This document shows, piece after piece, positions 17,616 to 26,493 of a stretch of DNA of 64,000 nt. A program made the translations under genes and the position numbers. Origin of the DNA: Desulfobacterales bacterium (GTDB lineage Bacteria; Desulfobacterota; Desulfobacteria; Desulfobacterales; Desulfosarcinaceae). The notes below the pieces were generated by a model. That model ran no database searches. It was not told the DNA's origin and was given only the letters and a program-made list of their open reading frames with translations. The stretch's first letter is position 1; each line of letters starts with the position of its first letter. The stretch spans positions 124,001-188,000 of the forward strand of contig JACRDD010000005.1 of NCBI GenBank assembly GCA_016218685.1, written 5' to 3'.

Positions 17616-17637
17616 GGTCCCGACATGGATCGGGACC
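17616..17637 (-). promoter_or_regulatory. Hairpin in the leader between the RsbRD gene and dsrM
   Basis: GGTCCCGA-catgga-TCGGGACC, an 8-bp perfect stem with 6-base loop, 20 bases upstream of the dsrM start. No T run follows on the minus strand, so it is not an intrinsic terminator. It could be an RNA processing or stability element setting the level of dsrM relative to the gene before. Confidence 0.45.
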
Positions 17638-17676
17638 TTCCATATGAAAAGGGTTTATAGTTGAGCCGGTCAGCAC

Positions 17677-18192
17677 TCATTGTCCGGCTCCTTGATCTGG
17701 ATCCTTGATCAGGCCTGCTCTGGCAAAGGCCTTGTAGGTCGTGTTTTTCATCTCGTTGGCTTTGAGTTCGTAAATTTTTTCACGGCACTGCATGTAAACG
17801 TCGAAGGCGATCAGCGCCAAGCGATCGATTCGATCCTCCAGCAGGGCCGATTCTTCGCTGTTTTGCGCGGCCGGCCCCAGGCTTTCACGGAGGATGGGCT
17901 TGAGGTCGAACACAAAGCCGACGGCTTGGGCCGGCGTGAAGGCCTGGATGGCGCGGACGCGGATGACCGGATCGAGGGCAGTTCTAGCCGCCGCTTCATC
18001 CAGCTCCGCAAGCAACATGTCAACCAGGGTATTCAGGCTATGCCGGGTGGCTTGACCCACCGGATTGGCGAAGGGGTCCTGCTGGCCGCGCAAAAATCGC
18101 GCTGTTTCAGGAGGGTACGTATCGATTACCCGTGCGAGCCATTTACCCGCAATGGCTTCTTTCCGCGATACCAATTGCGCCATCACACTCAT
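17677..18192 (-). CDS. RsbRD N-terminal domain protein preceding dsrMKJOP
   Basis: 171 aa from ATG 18192 (track start longer). All-alpha, with 'IAGKWLARVIDTYPPETARFL' and 'FTPAQAVGFVFDLKPILRE', the signature of RsbRD N-terminal domains that in many Desulfobacterota sit directly before dsrM. No STAS domain is attached. It may sense a small ligand or redox state and influence the Dsr complex; that is inference from conserved position. The start is the least certain part because no strong ribosome site is visible. Confidence 0.8.
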   Translation of the reverse strand: MSVMAQLVSRKEAIAGKWLARVIDTYPPETARFLRGQQDPFANPVGQATRHSLNTLVDMLLAELDEAAARTALDPVIRVRAIQAFTPAQAVGFVFDLKPILRESLGPAAQNSEESALLEDRIDRLALIAFDVYMQCREKIYELKANEMKNTTYKAFARAGLIKDPDQGAGQ

Positions 18193-18436
18193 GGGGCGTG
18201 TCGTCCAATTTCCCGATATCTTAAGATGAATTGCGTGCTTCCCTCGCTCGCCCAACCCCCGACAAGAACCGCCGTGACCGGAAAGCTGGCCCCTGAGCAA
18301 GCACCGACCTATAATCAAGATCGATAGGCCGTGTCAAGGAGAAAGGGTCCGTTGAAAGGGCTGAAATTGTGCTGGTTATTGGGCCGCCGGGCCGGTCCAT
18401 GGATGGGGTGGCGGGGATCACCGGACCGAAACGGTT

Positions 18437-19078
18437 TCAAAAAATCTCATCCAGCCGGAACCATTCCAGGGCGGGTCCGGGGGTTTCGCTCACCTGCACC
18501 ATCTTAGCGGCCACGTCTTCGGCCCGGATGGGCCGGAAGCGGCGCAGGCCGGGCAGGCGGCAGAGCGGCGGCAGAATCCAGCTCCACAGTTTCTCCCCGG
18601 GACGGGGCGCGGCGCGCTGACCCAACAGCAGCGAGGGTTGAAAGATCGAGATGCGTGCGAAAGGCAGGCTTTGCACGCGCTGCTCCAATTCGCCCTTCAT
18701 GCGCAGATAGGCATTGCCGCTCTCGGCCTTGGCGCCGCTGGACGAGACGAGCAGGTAATGGCGCACGCCTTGGGTGGCGGCCAGTTGGGCGGCCAGATAC
18801 TGATACTCCACATCGACGATGCGCTGGGCCGCGATGGAGCCGGCCTGCTTGCGCGTGGTGCCCAGGCACGAGAAGAGCAGGTCGCCGGCAAAGGCGGCGG
18901 CGTGCGCCTCCAGATGGTCGAAGGCCACCACCTGATTGTGGACTTTGGCCGAAGGATGCCGGGACGGCCGACGGGTGAGGGTCACGACCTTGTCAATCGC
19001 CTCGACCGCGGCCAGTCGATCGACCAGAGCCTGGCCCACAAGACCCGTGGCGCCGATGACGATGGCGGTTTGGCCCAT
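18437..19078 (-). CDS. NAD(P)-binding atypical SDR (HTATIP2-like) protein
   Basis: 213 aa, Rossmann fold with 'VIGATGLVGQALV' at the N-terminus, and 'LLFSCLGTTRKQAG' and 'HYLLVSSSGAKAESGNAYLRMKGELE' matching the HTATIP2/NmrA-like branch. The canonical Tyr of classical SDRs is replaced by this branch's pattern 'YLRMKGELE'. Soluble, single domain. Likely a reductase or redox sensor; substrate unknown. It starts a run of minus-strand genes together with the TM2 gene 24 bp away. Confidence 0.78.
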   Translation of the reverse strand: MGQTAIVIGATGLVGQALVDRLAAVEAIDKVVTLTRRPSRHPSAKVHNQVVAFDHLEAHAAAFAGDLLFSCLGTTRKQAGSIAAQRIVDVEYQYLAAQLAATQGVRHYLLVSSSGAKAESGNAYLRMKGELEQRVQSLPFARISIFQPSLLLGQRAAPRPGEKLWSWILPPLCRLPGLRRFRPIRAEDVAAKMVQVSETPGPALEWFRLDEIF

Positions 19079-19102
19079 GGATAAACTCCTTATGCAAAGC
19101 GC

Positions 19103-19501
19103 CTATGGCTGGCCGTTGATCAGCGTGACCTGATCGTTCAGGGTCCAGAGATCGTACAGATACCCGAGGCCGAAGATGCCGCCCGACACCAGGTACAAGA
19201 TCCCGGTGAACCACTTCCCCATGTAAAAACGGTGGATGCCGAGCAATCCCAGGAAGGTCAGCAAAATCCAGGCGGTCGTGTAATCCAGCCGGCCCGCCCG
19301 GAACCTCAGATCGGCCTGGCGGTCCATGGATGGGATCAGGAAGAGATCGACGATCCAGCCGATCAACAAAAGCCCCAGCGTAAAGAACCAGATGGTCCCG
19401 GTGACCGGCTTGCCGTAGTAAAAGCGGTGGGCGCCGGTGAAACCGAAGATCCACAGGATGTACCCGATGGACTTGAGATGGGTGTCTTTGGGATGGTCCA
19501 T
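19103..19501 (-). CDS. TM2-domain membrane protein with two repeats
   Basis: 132 aa. Two copies of the TM2 pattern: 'GFTGAHRFYYGKPVTGTIWFF' and 'GLLGIHRFYMGKWFTGILYLV', each with G.HRFY.GK followed by two hydrophobic segments, so about four helices in the inner membrane. Function of TM2 proteins is generally unknown. It lies directly downstream of the M48-pilin fusion gene (71 bp), a neighbourhood worth noting because TM2 proteins often sit beside peptidases. Confidence 0.8.
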   Translation of the reverse strand: MDHPKDTHLKSIGYILWIFGFTGAHRFYYGKPVTGTIWFFTLGLLLIGWIVDLFLIPSMDRQADLRFRAGRLDYTTAWILLTFLGLLGIHRFYMGKWFTGILYLVSGGIFGLGYLYDLWTLNDQVTLINGQP

Positions 19502-19572
19502 GGTCGCTCCTTGTAAAATAATTTACTCGCTTGCAAACCGGTCGCTGCGCACGAAGGTTTCGAGGCGTGCGC

Positions 19573-20943
19573 TCATTCGAAATCGCACAACGCGGCCACC
19601 GCTTCTTCTTCCAGGTCGTCGCTCAGGCATTGCCAGATGACGGTCTGATCTTCCAGACGCGGCACCATGCGCAACGACTTGCCGCGCAAGGGATCGCCGT
19701 TGAAGACCATCAGGAGCGAACGGTCTGCTTGCATCACGAGTCCGTAGGCATCGGATTGCCCCATGCCGGGCAGGGCTTCGCCGAGTTCGTCCAAGGTGGC
19801 AGGCAGGCGCGAATGCCGTTCATGGAATGTCTCCACGGCGCCTTGGATGGTCAGCACGCCCATGGCCGCGGCCATCAATGGCTCGGAATCCGCCGCCTCG
19901 CCTTCGACTGCCTGTTCTTCTGACGCTTGTTCTTCCTGCGCTTGCTCGTCGAGATCCCCGGCCGCCCCCTCTTCCAATTGACCTTCCTGGTCCGACGCCT
20001 CGTCCTGGAACGCCTCTTGCTGTTCCATGAGGGCGCCCATCAGTGCCCTCTGCCGATACTGGGTGAAGGCCGGCACGGCCACGGCCGCCAGGATGCCGAT
20101 GATGGCGATCACGATGAGAAAGGAGGCGGCGCTGCCCCCGCCGCCGGCGTTCGGTACAAAAAGGGCGAAAAGCCAGGCCAGGGGGTTGCGCTGGGGCTGC
20201 TCGGGCGCGTGTCCTTCGGCCAGGGATTTGAGGGCCGCGGCACGCTTGACCAGCCAGGGATAGGTCCCGATCAATTCATGGAACGACATCCAGAAACCAT
20301 TGGTCTCGTCGCGCTGGCCGATATAGGCGTCGATGTCCGTGCTGGCAAAGCGCGTATCGCCGGTGGCGATGGCCAGCAATCCTCTCTGGGCCGCCGCGGG
20401 CGATGGGCAGCAGGCCAGGCCGTAGCGGTCGCAGGTGTATTCGCACGCCCGGGCGTAGGCCGCGCCCAAGAGCGGCAGGATGCGGGCTGGGGCCAGCCAC
20501 ACCCCCCAGGTCAGATGCTTGCGATGAATATGGCCCAGTTCGTGACCGATGTAGAAGTTAAAGGCTTCGGGATCGTTGTGCAGGGCGTCGATGACGTCGC
20601 TGAACAGCACGATGAAGTGCTTGCCGCGGAACTTGGTGGCCAGGGCGTTGAAGAACCCGGTGCGCAACACATAGCAGTCGGGACTCGTGGTCAGGCCGAT
20701 CTTGCGGCAGCACGCCATCAGGCGCTCATACAGGTCGGGGTATTGGGTCGCGGAGACTTTGACGCCGGTGCCCTTGATGTAGGAGATGAACCCCGACTGG
20801 GCGAACAGGTAGGCAATGTAGAAGAACAGGCCGTAGAGCAACGCGATGCCGGCCGTGCCCAAAACCAGGGCCAGCCAAAAAAGCAGCGAGACGATCAAGG
20901 CAATCACAAACAACGGTTGCTCGTTCTTGTAGGTCATTTCCAT
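19573..20943 (-). CDS. M48 metallopeptidase fused to a pilin-like module
   Basis: 456 aa. Residues 10-50 are two hydrophobic helices. The zinc motif HELGH is at 134-138 and the third ligand Glu at about 168 in 'ACEYTCDRYG', as in M48 (HtpX/Ste24-like) peptidases. After about residue 255 comes a Gly-rich turn, a helix 'FLIVIAIIGILAAVAVPAF' (about 275-293) followed by 'TQYRQRA', which is the hallmark of type IV pilin N-terminal helices but lacks the prepilin cleavage site and Glu5. Then an acidic linker (about 316-353) and a head with 'ETFHERHSRLPATLDELGE' and two Cys near the end, like a pilin globular domain. Membrane-bound protease with a pilin-like C-terminal module. Confidence 0.8.
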   Translation of the reverse strand: MEMTYKNEQPLFVIALIVSLLFWLALVLGTAGIALLYGLFFYIAYLFAQSGFISYIKGTGVKVSATQYPDLYERLMACCRKIGLTTSPDCYVLRTGFFNALATKFRGKHFIVLFSDVIDALHNDPEAFNFYIGHELGHIHRKHLTWGVWLAPARILPLLGAAYARACEYTCDRYGLACCPSPAAAQRGLLAIATGDTRFASTDIDAYIGQRDETNGFWMSFHELIGTYPWLVKRAAALKSLAEGHAPEQPQRNPLAWLFALFVPNAGGGGSAASFLIVIAIIGILAAVAVPAFTQYRQRALMGALMEQQEAFQDEASDQEGQLEEGAAGDLDEQAQEEQASEEQAVEGEAADSEPLMAAAMGVLTIQGAVETFHERHSRLPATLDELGEALPGMGQSDAYGLVMQADRSLLMVFNGDPLRGKSLRMVPRLEDQTVIWQCLSDDLEEEAVAALCDFE

Positions 20944-20990
20944 AGGGCTCCTTGGGTGTTGGCGGTTGGTGGTCCCAGGCGCGGCATTGG

Positions 20991-21593
20991 CTATGGCCGG
21001 CGCGCCAGGGCATCGTTGATTTGGCGACTGAGGGCCGCCACCAGGCGGCTTTGGGCCGCGACCAATTCGGAAGGCGCGCGGCCGGCGGCCGGCTCTTGCA
21101 GGTGAACGTTCCAGGAGGCCGGCGTTGCGGAAGGCCGCAGATCGGCCAGCGTCACGCTGCCGACCAGGCGCACGGTGCCGTCGGGAAAGGCCTCGAAGGT
21201 GGTCAACTGGACGGTGACGATGATCTCGGGCTTGAAGCCCGCGGGCCAGGGGGTACGATCGATGCGCGGGGAGGCACCGAGCAAGCGCAGGTTTTCCAGC
21301 AAAACGCGGGAGATCTCGTCCTGCAACCGGCCGGCCCAGCGATGATACTCTTCGATGTTCATCTGATGGGCGTCGCTGCGGGAGACGAGCTGGGGCCGGT
21401 CCAGGTAGTCGGGCAGCATCACGTTGGCAATGCCGATGGCCGGCCGGGCTTTTTGCGGGACGGGCGCCGCGGGCACGTCGGGCATGGTCCCGAGGCTGTA
21501 GTAAGACACGGACGAAGAGGCGCCGCAGCCGGCGACAAAGGCGACGGTCACAAGCAAAAGCAGGCGGCGGCGTAAGGTGGCGGATAAGGTCAT
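20991..21593 (-). CDS. pqiC: PqiC-family lipoprotein (ABC transport auxiliary)
   Basis: 200 aa. Signal peptide with lipobox 'VAGC'. The mature domain has 'VSYYSLG', 'IGIANVMLPDYLDRPQLVSR' and 'WAGRLQDEISRVLLENL', characteristic of PqiC/YmbA. PqiC is an outer-membrane lipoprotein contacting the PqiB needle. Its start overlaps the pqiB stop by 4 bp. Last gene of the pqi operon. Confidence 0.9.
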   Translation of the reverse strand: MTLSATLRRRLLLLVTVAFVAGCGASSSVSYYSLGTMPDVPAAPVPQKARPAIGIANVMLPDYLDRPQLVSRSDAHQMNIEEYHRWAGRLQDEISRVLLENLRLLGASPRIDRTPWPAGFKPEIIVTVQLTTFEAFPDGTVRLVGSVTLADLRPSATPASWNVHLQEPAAGRAPSELVAAQSRLVAALSRQINDALARRP

Positions 21594-23278
21594 GGCTTGG
21601 GCTCCTCTTTCCCGAAAACCAGGGATTCCGGGTGGCGCTGCAGGTAGTCGGCCAGCACGGAAATGGCCCGCCCGGCCTTGGCCAGCTCCTGCATCATCTG
21701 TTGCAGGTCGTAGGTGAGCGCGGTGTTGCCGCTCATCAGCCCGTCGGCCGAGGCCACGGCGCTTTCGGTGCGCGCCAGCACCTGGCGCAACTGCGTAAGG
21801 GCCGCGTTCATCTGGGGCACCGAAGTATCGTTGAGGGTGGCCGTGAAGCGTTGCAGTTCGGCCAGACTCTGGCGCAGGGCAGCGATGGCGGCCACGGTAT
21901 CCTCCGAGCCGATCAATTGGCGGATCTGGCGCAGGCTGGCGCTCAATTCGCTGCCGATCTCCTCCACGGGCAGCTTTTCCAGGCGGCCGACAAAGGCGGC
22001 GATGCCCGCGGTGATCTCTTCGGCGGCCCCGGGCACGGTGGGAATCACCGGATAGCTGCCGGTATGGGCCACCTGCTGGGGCGGTAAATCCGGGAACATG
22101 CTCAGATTCACGTAAAGCTGACCGGTGAGCAGCACGCCGGTGCGCAGTTGGGCGCGCAGCCCCTTGGCCACCAGCTTCGAAACCAGTTCGGCGCGGTTGA
22201 TCTTCAAATCGCCCTTGACGGCGATGCGCTCGGGTTCGATGGCCATGAGCACCGGGATGCGGAAGGCCAGCTTCTTCTCGTCGAACTCCAGGCGCACATC
22301 CACGACTTCGCCCACCTTGATGCCGCTGAACTCCACGGGCGCCCCCTTGTTCAGACCGCGCACGCTTTCGTTGAAATAGGCGAGCATGTAATTGCGCTGG
22401 GCATACACCGGCGCCTCGACCTGGTCGCGACTCTCGTAGAGGGTGAAGACGTCTCCTTCGGTGGCCGCTTCCTCCGAAGGCTGGTTGGCCGGAATCTCGA
22501 AGCTGATGCCGCCGATCAGCAGGCTCATCACCGACTCGGTATCGATGCGCACGCCCGAGGTGTCCAGGGTGACATTCAATCCACTCGTCTCCCAGAAACG
22601 CGTGTTGCGGCGAACCTGCTCGTTGTGCGGCGCCTGGACAAAAATCTGGATGTCCACGGCCGAACCGTCGGCGGTCATGGCATAGCCCACCACCTGGCCG
22701 ACCTTGATCTGCCGGTAGTAGACCGGCGAACCGATGTCCAGCGACCCCAGGCGCTGGGCCCGCAGATTGTACTGGCTGCCCGGGGTGTCGATGGTCACCG
22801 ACGGCGGTTTTTCCAATCCCACGAAGGTTTCGGCCGGCGCCCCGTTGGTGCCGGGCTCGAAGCCGATGTAGGCACCTGAAAACAGGGTGCTCAAGCCCGA
22901 AACTTCGCCCGCGGCCACCCGGGCGCGCACCACCCAGAAGCGGGTGGTCTCGGTCAGGTAGTCTTCCATCTCCTTTTGCAGATCGGCGGTCACCGTCACC
23001 TGGGACAGGTCGTCGCTCAGACGGATGGATTCCACCTTGCCGACCACCACATCCTTATACTTGATGCGGGTCTTGCCGGCTTCCAGGCCTTCGGCCGACT
23101 CGAAGGTGATGGTGACGGTCGGTCCGGCGTCGTGGATGGCCTTGATCGCCAGCCACAGGCCGATGAGGGCCGCCAGCAAGGGGATGAGCCACACCAGGCC
23201 AAAGCGCCGCGGCGGACGCACGACGGCCGCTGGCAGCTCCTCGAGAATCGGTTCTTGCGTGCGATCTTGCGTGGTCAT
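21590..23278 (-). CDS. pqiB: PqiB, MCE-domain lipid transport protein
   Basis: 562 aa from ATG 23278. One N-terminal membrane helix ('LVWLIPLLAALIGLWLAI'), then three MCE domains starting near 'GPTVTITFESAEGLEAGKTRIKYKDVVVG', 'YNLRAQRLGSLDIGSPVYYRQIKVG' and 'YFNESVRGLNKGAPVEFSGIKVG', and a C-terminal coiled-coil (about 440-550). In E. coli PqiB forms a hexameric tunnel across the periplasm for lipids. Coupled to pqiA upstream (4-bp overlap) and pqiC downstream. Track ORF (752 aa) runs upstream into pqiA and is not the gene. Confidence 0.93.
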   Translation of the reverse strand: MTTQDRTQEPILEELPAAVVRPPRRFGLVWLIPLLAALIGLWLAIKAIHDAGPTVTITFESAEGLEAGKTRIKYKDVVVGKVESIRLSDDLSQVTVTADLQKEMEDYLTETTRFWVVRARVAAGEVSGLSTLFSGAYIGFEPGTNGAPAETFVGLEKPPSVTIDTPGSQYNLRAQRLGSLDIGSPVYYRQIKVGQVVGYAMTADGSAVDIQIFVQAPHNEQVRRNTRFWETSGLNVTLDTSGVRIDTESVMSLLIGGISFEIPANQPSEEAATEGDVFTLYESRDQVEAPVYAQRNYMLAYFNESVRGLNKGAPVEFSGIKVGEVVDVRLEFDEKKLAFRIPVLMAIEPERIAVKGDLKINRAELVSKLVAKGLRAQLRTGVLLTGQLYVNLSMFPDLPPQQVAHTGSYPVIPTVPGAAEEITAGIAAFVGRLEKLPVEEIGSELSASLRQIRQLIGSEDTVAAIAALRQSLAELQRFTATLNDTSVPQMNAALTQLRQVLARTESAVASADGLMSGNTALTYDLQQMMQELAKAGRAISVLADYLQRHPESLVFGKEEPKP

Positions 23279-23937
23279 GATCTTTTCTCCATGGCATCCC
23301 AGATCAGGCGCGGGTCGAAGCTGTTGGCCGCGAACATGGTGATCACGACCACCGCGCCGAAAAAGACGATGCCCACCCCGGCATCGACGTTGGCCAACGC
23401 CCCTAGTTTCAACAGGGCCACCATGACGGTGACCACATAGACATCCACCATGGACCAGCGGCCGATGAGCTCGGTAATGTGGTAGAGCCGGGTGCGCTCT
23501 TCCGGGCGCCAGTCCGAACGGCGGCGCACCGAGACGAGCAGAAAGGCCAGGATCAGGATCTTGAGGGCCGGCACCACGATGCTGGCCACGAAAATGATCA
23601 GGGCGATGTGCCAACTGCCCGAGGCCATGAAGTAGTAAACCCCACTCAGGATGGTGTCGGACTGGGTGCTGCCCAGATAGGTGGTGTGGGTCACCGGCAG
23701 GACGTTGGCCGGTATATAAAAGAGGATGGCCGCCAGCACCAGGGCCCAGGAGCGGCCTTCGCTGTTGGGTTTGCGCGCATGCAACACCCCGCCGCAGCGC
23801 GGGCAGTAAAGCCGTCCGCCGGCCTGAAAGCGGCTGAGCAGGCCACAATCGTGGCAGGCGATCAACCCGAGCCGGGCCGCCGTGGCCGGCCCCGGACCGC
23901 CGGCGGCATTTACTTTTGGGGGCTCAGCCGTTCCCAT
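23275..23937 (-). CDS. pqiA: PqiA C-terminal half-like membrane protein (second PqiA domain)
   Basis: 220 aa. An N-terminal rubredoxin-like zinc ribbon 'CHDCGLL...CPRCGGVL', then four helices with 'FYIPANVLPVTHTTYLG' and 'RWSMVDVYVVTVMVALLKLG', the second domain of E. coli PqiA. It is a separate gene here, overlapping the other half by 28 bp and pqiB by 4 bp. Inner-membrane partner of the PqiB tunnel. Confidence 0.88.
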   Translation of the reverse strand: MGTAEPPKVNAAGGPGPATAARLGLIACHDCGLLSRFQAGGRLYCPRCGGVLHARKPNSEGRSWALVLAAILFYIPANVLPVTHTTYLGSTQSDTILSGVYYFMASGSWHIALIIFVASIVVPALKILILAFLLVSVRRRSDWRPEERTRLYHITELIGRWSMVDVYVVTVMVALLKLGALANVDAGVGIVFFGAVVVITMFAANSFDPRLIWDAMEKRS

Positions 23938-24518
23938 ACAATCTCCGGATTAAATGCGGCGCTGGTGGCCGCAACTAAAAAGATCAACACCAGAAAGGCA
24001 TACAGGGCGATGCCCGGAACGATGGTGGCCATGCCGGCCAGCTTGACCATGGATACCAGAATGCCCAGCAGAAATACTTCGGTCATGCCCCAGGGTTGCA
24101 GGGAACGGATCAGGCGGAACACGGCGGCCGTCTTCCAGGAGAGGCGCTCGAACTTGAGGGGCAGCAGCACATAGGTCAGGCCCACCAGTTCCACCAGGGG
24201 AAAGACGATGCCGGTGGCCAGCACCAGCGCCCCCATCCAGGGCATGCCCTGGCGGAAGAAAACCAGGATGCCGCTCGCCAGGCGGGTCTCTTGGGTCTGG
24301 CCTTCGATATTGAGCGACAAGAAGGGGTAGCTATTGGCGATGACAAACAGAATGATGCCGCTGACGGCCAGGGCCAGAGTGCGGTCTAGGCTGTTGCGCC
24401 GATGGCGATAGAGCAACGTGCCGCAGCGCGCGCAGACCGCCAGGCCCTCGGGCGGCAGGGGCTGGCGGCGTTGCAGCAGATCGCAGTGGGGGCAGGCGAT
24501 GTAAGCATCCAGGCGCAT
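23910..24518 (-). CDS. pqiA: PqiA N-terminal half-like membrane protein (first PqiA domain)
   Basis: 202 aa. Zinc ribbon 'CPHCDLL...CARCGTLL' and a four-helix domain with 'LFVIANSYPFLSLNIEG' and 'PWGMTEVFLLGILVSMVKLA', the first domain of PqiA. With the downstream gene it makes up one full PqiA as two polypeptides. First gene of the four-gene pqi operon, 48 bp behind typA on the same strand. Confidence 0.88.
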   Translation of the reverse strand: MRLDAYIACPHCDLLQRRQPLPPEGLAVCARCGTLLYRHRRNSLDRTLALAVSGIILFVIANSYPFLSLNIEGQTQETRLASGILVFFRQGMPWMGALVLATGIVFPLVELVGLTYVLLPLKFERLSWKTAAVFRLIRSLQPWGMTEVFLLGILVSMVKLAGMATIVPGIALYAFLVLIFLVAATSAAFNPEIVWERLSPQK

Positions 24519-24566
24519 GGCTCTAATTGGGCCATCTGGGTAGAAAAAGTCAAATGAAAACTGGGG

Positions 24567-26408
24567 TTACGCCTTTTCTCCCCGGCTCCGATAACGGTGC
24601 TGGGCCGAAAGGATCGTTTTGCGCAGGCGGATGGATTGGGGCGTGACCTCCACCATCTCGTCTTCGCGGATGAAATGGATGGCCCACTCCAGGGTCATGG
24701 CCTTGACCGGCGCCAGGATCACGTTCTCGTCGTGGCCCGTGGCGCGCATGTTGGTCAGCTTCTTCTCCTTGCACGGGTTGGCGTTCAGATCGGTGGCGCG
24801 GTTGTGCTCGCCGAAGATCATGCCTTCGTAGACCGGCACGCCGGGCACGATGAAGAGCTGGCCGCGCGGCTCCAGGTTGAACAGGGCATAGGCCACGGAG
24901 TTTCCCTGGCGGTCGGAGACGATGGAACCGGAAAAGCGGCTGGGGAACTCGCCGCGGTAGGTATCGTAGCCCGCAAAGTAGGTGTTGAGCAGGCCGGTGC
25001 CCTTGGTGTCGGTCAGAAATTCGTCGCGATAACCGATCAAGCCCCGGCTGGGGATGCTGAACTCGATGCGCACCCGGCCGCTGCCGTGGTTGATCATGTT
25101 GGTCATTAGACCCTTGCGGCCCGAAAGCTTTTCGGTCACCACCCCCATGAAGCGTTCGTCGCAATCCACGAAGAGCTGCTCCATGGGTTCGGTTTTCACG
25201 CCGTTCTTTTCCTTATAGATCACCTCGGGCCGGCCCACGGCCAGCTCGAAGCCTTCCCGGCGCATGGTCTCGATCAGAATCGCCAACTGGAACTCGCCGC
25301 GGCCCTTGACCAGGAACACTTCCCGGCTGTCGGTCTCTTCCACCTGGATGGCCACGTTGCGCAAGGTCTCTTTGAAGAGCCGCTCGCGCAGGTTGCGCGA
25401 CTGGGAAAAGCGCCCTTCCCGGCCGGCAAAGGGCGAGGTGTTGACCGTAAAGCGCATGCCCACGGTGGGTTCGTCCACCCGGATGCGCGGCAGGGCCGAG
25501 GCGCTGCCCTTGGTGCAGATCGTGTCGCCGATGCGCACCTCCTCGATGCCGGCCAGCACCACGATGTCGCCCGGATCGGCGGCCGGCACCTCTTGCAGGG
25601 CCGGACCCTCGTAGGTTTGCAAGCAGGCCACCTTGAGCGGCCGCGGCACGCCATCGACGCCGACGCACACCAGGGTATCCTTGTTATGGGCCTGGCCGTT
25701 GGCCACCCGGCCCACGGCCAGGCGGCCCAGGTAGTCCGAGTAGCCCAGGTCCGAGACCAGCATCTGAAAACTGGCGTCGGGCAGATGGCCCGGCGCCGGA
25801 ATCTTTTCCAGGATCATGTCGAACAAGGGGGTCAGATCGGTGCCGTGGTCGCCGGCCTTAGCCTGGGCGATGCCATCCCGGCCGATGGCGAAAAGGTAGG
25901 GGAAATCGAGCTGATCCTCGTTGGCATCCAGGTCGATGAACAGGTCGTACACCTGGTCCAGCACCTGGTCGGCGCGGGCATCCTTGCGGTCGATCTTGTT
26001 GATCACCACGATCACCTTCAAGCCGGCGGCCAGGGTCTTTTCCAGCACGAAGCGGGTCTGGGGCAACGGTCCTTCGGAGGCGTCCACCAGCAGCAGGGCG
26101 CCGTCGGCCATGGAGAGCGCGCGCTCCACCTCGCCGCCGAAATCGGCGTGGCCCGGGGTGTCGATGATGTTGATCTTGACCCCTTTCCAGTGCACCGAGC
26201 AGTTCTTGGCGGCGATGGTGATGCCCCGCTCGCGCTCGAGATCCATGTTGTCCATGAGCCGCTCGTTGACGGTGGCCCCTTCGCGGATCTGGCCGCTCTG
26301 GCGGAACATGGCGTCCACCAGGGTGGTTTTGCCGTGATCGACGTGGGCGATGATGGCCACGTTGCGGATGTTGGCGTTAAGAATCGGGGTGTTGTTTTTA
26401 TCGCTCAT
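24567..26408 (-). CDS. typA: TypA/BipA ribosome-associated GTPase
   Basis: 613 aa from ATG 26408; the track adds 14 codons upstream. G1 'AHVDHGKTT', G2/G3 region 'RERGITIAAKN' and 'DTPGHADFGGEV', G4 'NKIDRKDA'. Domains II-III and the TypA-specific C-terminal domain follow ('GRGEFQLAILIETMRREGFEL', 'PSRGLIGYRDEFLTDTKG'). It binds the ribosome in its GTP form and supports 50S assembly under stress. Length matches the family. Upstream gap of 85 bp holds its own promoter presumably. Confidence 0.96.
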   Translation of the reverse strand: MSDKNNTPILNANIRNVAIIAHVDHGKTTLVDAMFRQSGQIREGATVNERLMDNMDLERERGITIAAKNCSVHWKGVKINIIDTPGHADFGGEVERALSMADGALLLVDASEGPLPQTRFVLEKTLAAGLKVIVVINKIDRKDARADQVLDQVYDLFIDLDANEDQLDFPYLFAIGRDGIAQAKAGDHGTDLTPLFDMILEKIPAPGHLPDASFQMLVSDLGYSDYLGRLAVGRVANGQAHNKDTLVCVGVDGVPRPLKVACLQTYEGPALQEVPAADPGDIVVLAGIEEVRIGDTICTKGSASALPRIRVDEPTVGMRFTVNTSPFAGREGRFSQSRNLRERLFKETLRNVAIQVEETDSREVFLVKGRGEFQLAILIETMRREGFELAVGRPEVIYKEKNGVKTEPMEQLFVDCDERFMGVVTEKLSGRKGLMTNMINHGSGRVRIEFSIPSRGLIGYRDEFLTDTKGTGLLNTYFAGYDTYRGEFPSRFSGSIVSDRQGNSVAYALFNLEPRGQLFIVPGVPVYEGMIFGEHNRATDLNANPCKEKKLTNMRATGHDENVILAPVKAMTLEWAIHFIREDEMVEVTPQSIRLRKTILSAQHRYRSRGEKA

Positions 26409-26493
26409 GGATATGCAATCTCCTTTGATGAACCGCGCACGGTATGCCATTTACTATCGGTTGTCTATAATATTTGTTGAATCGCCCGCTATC

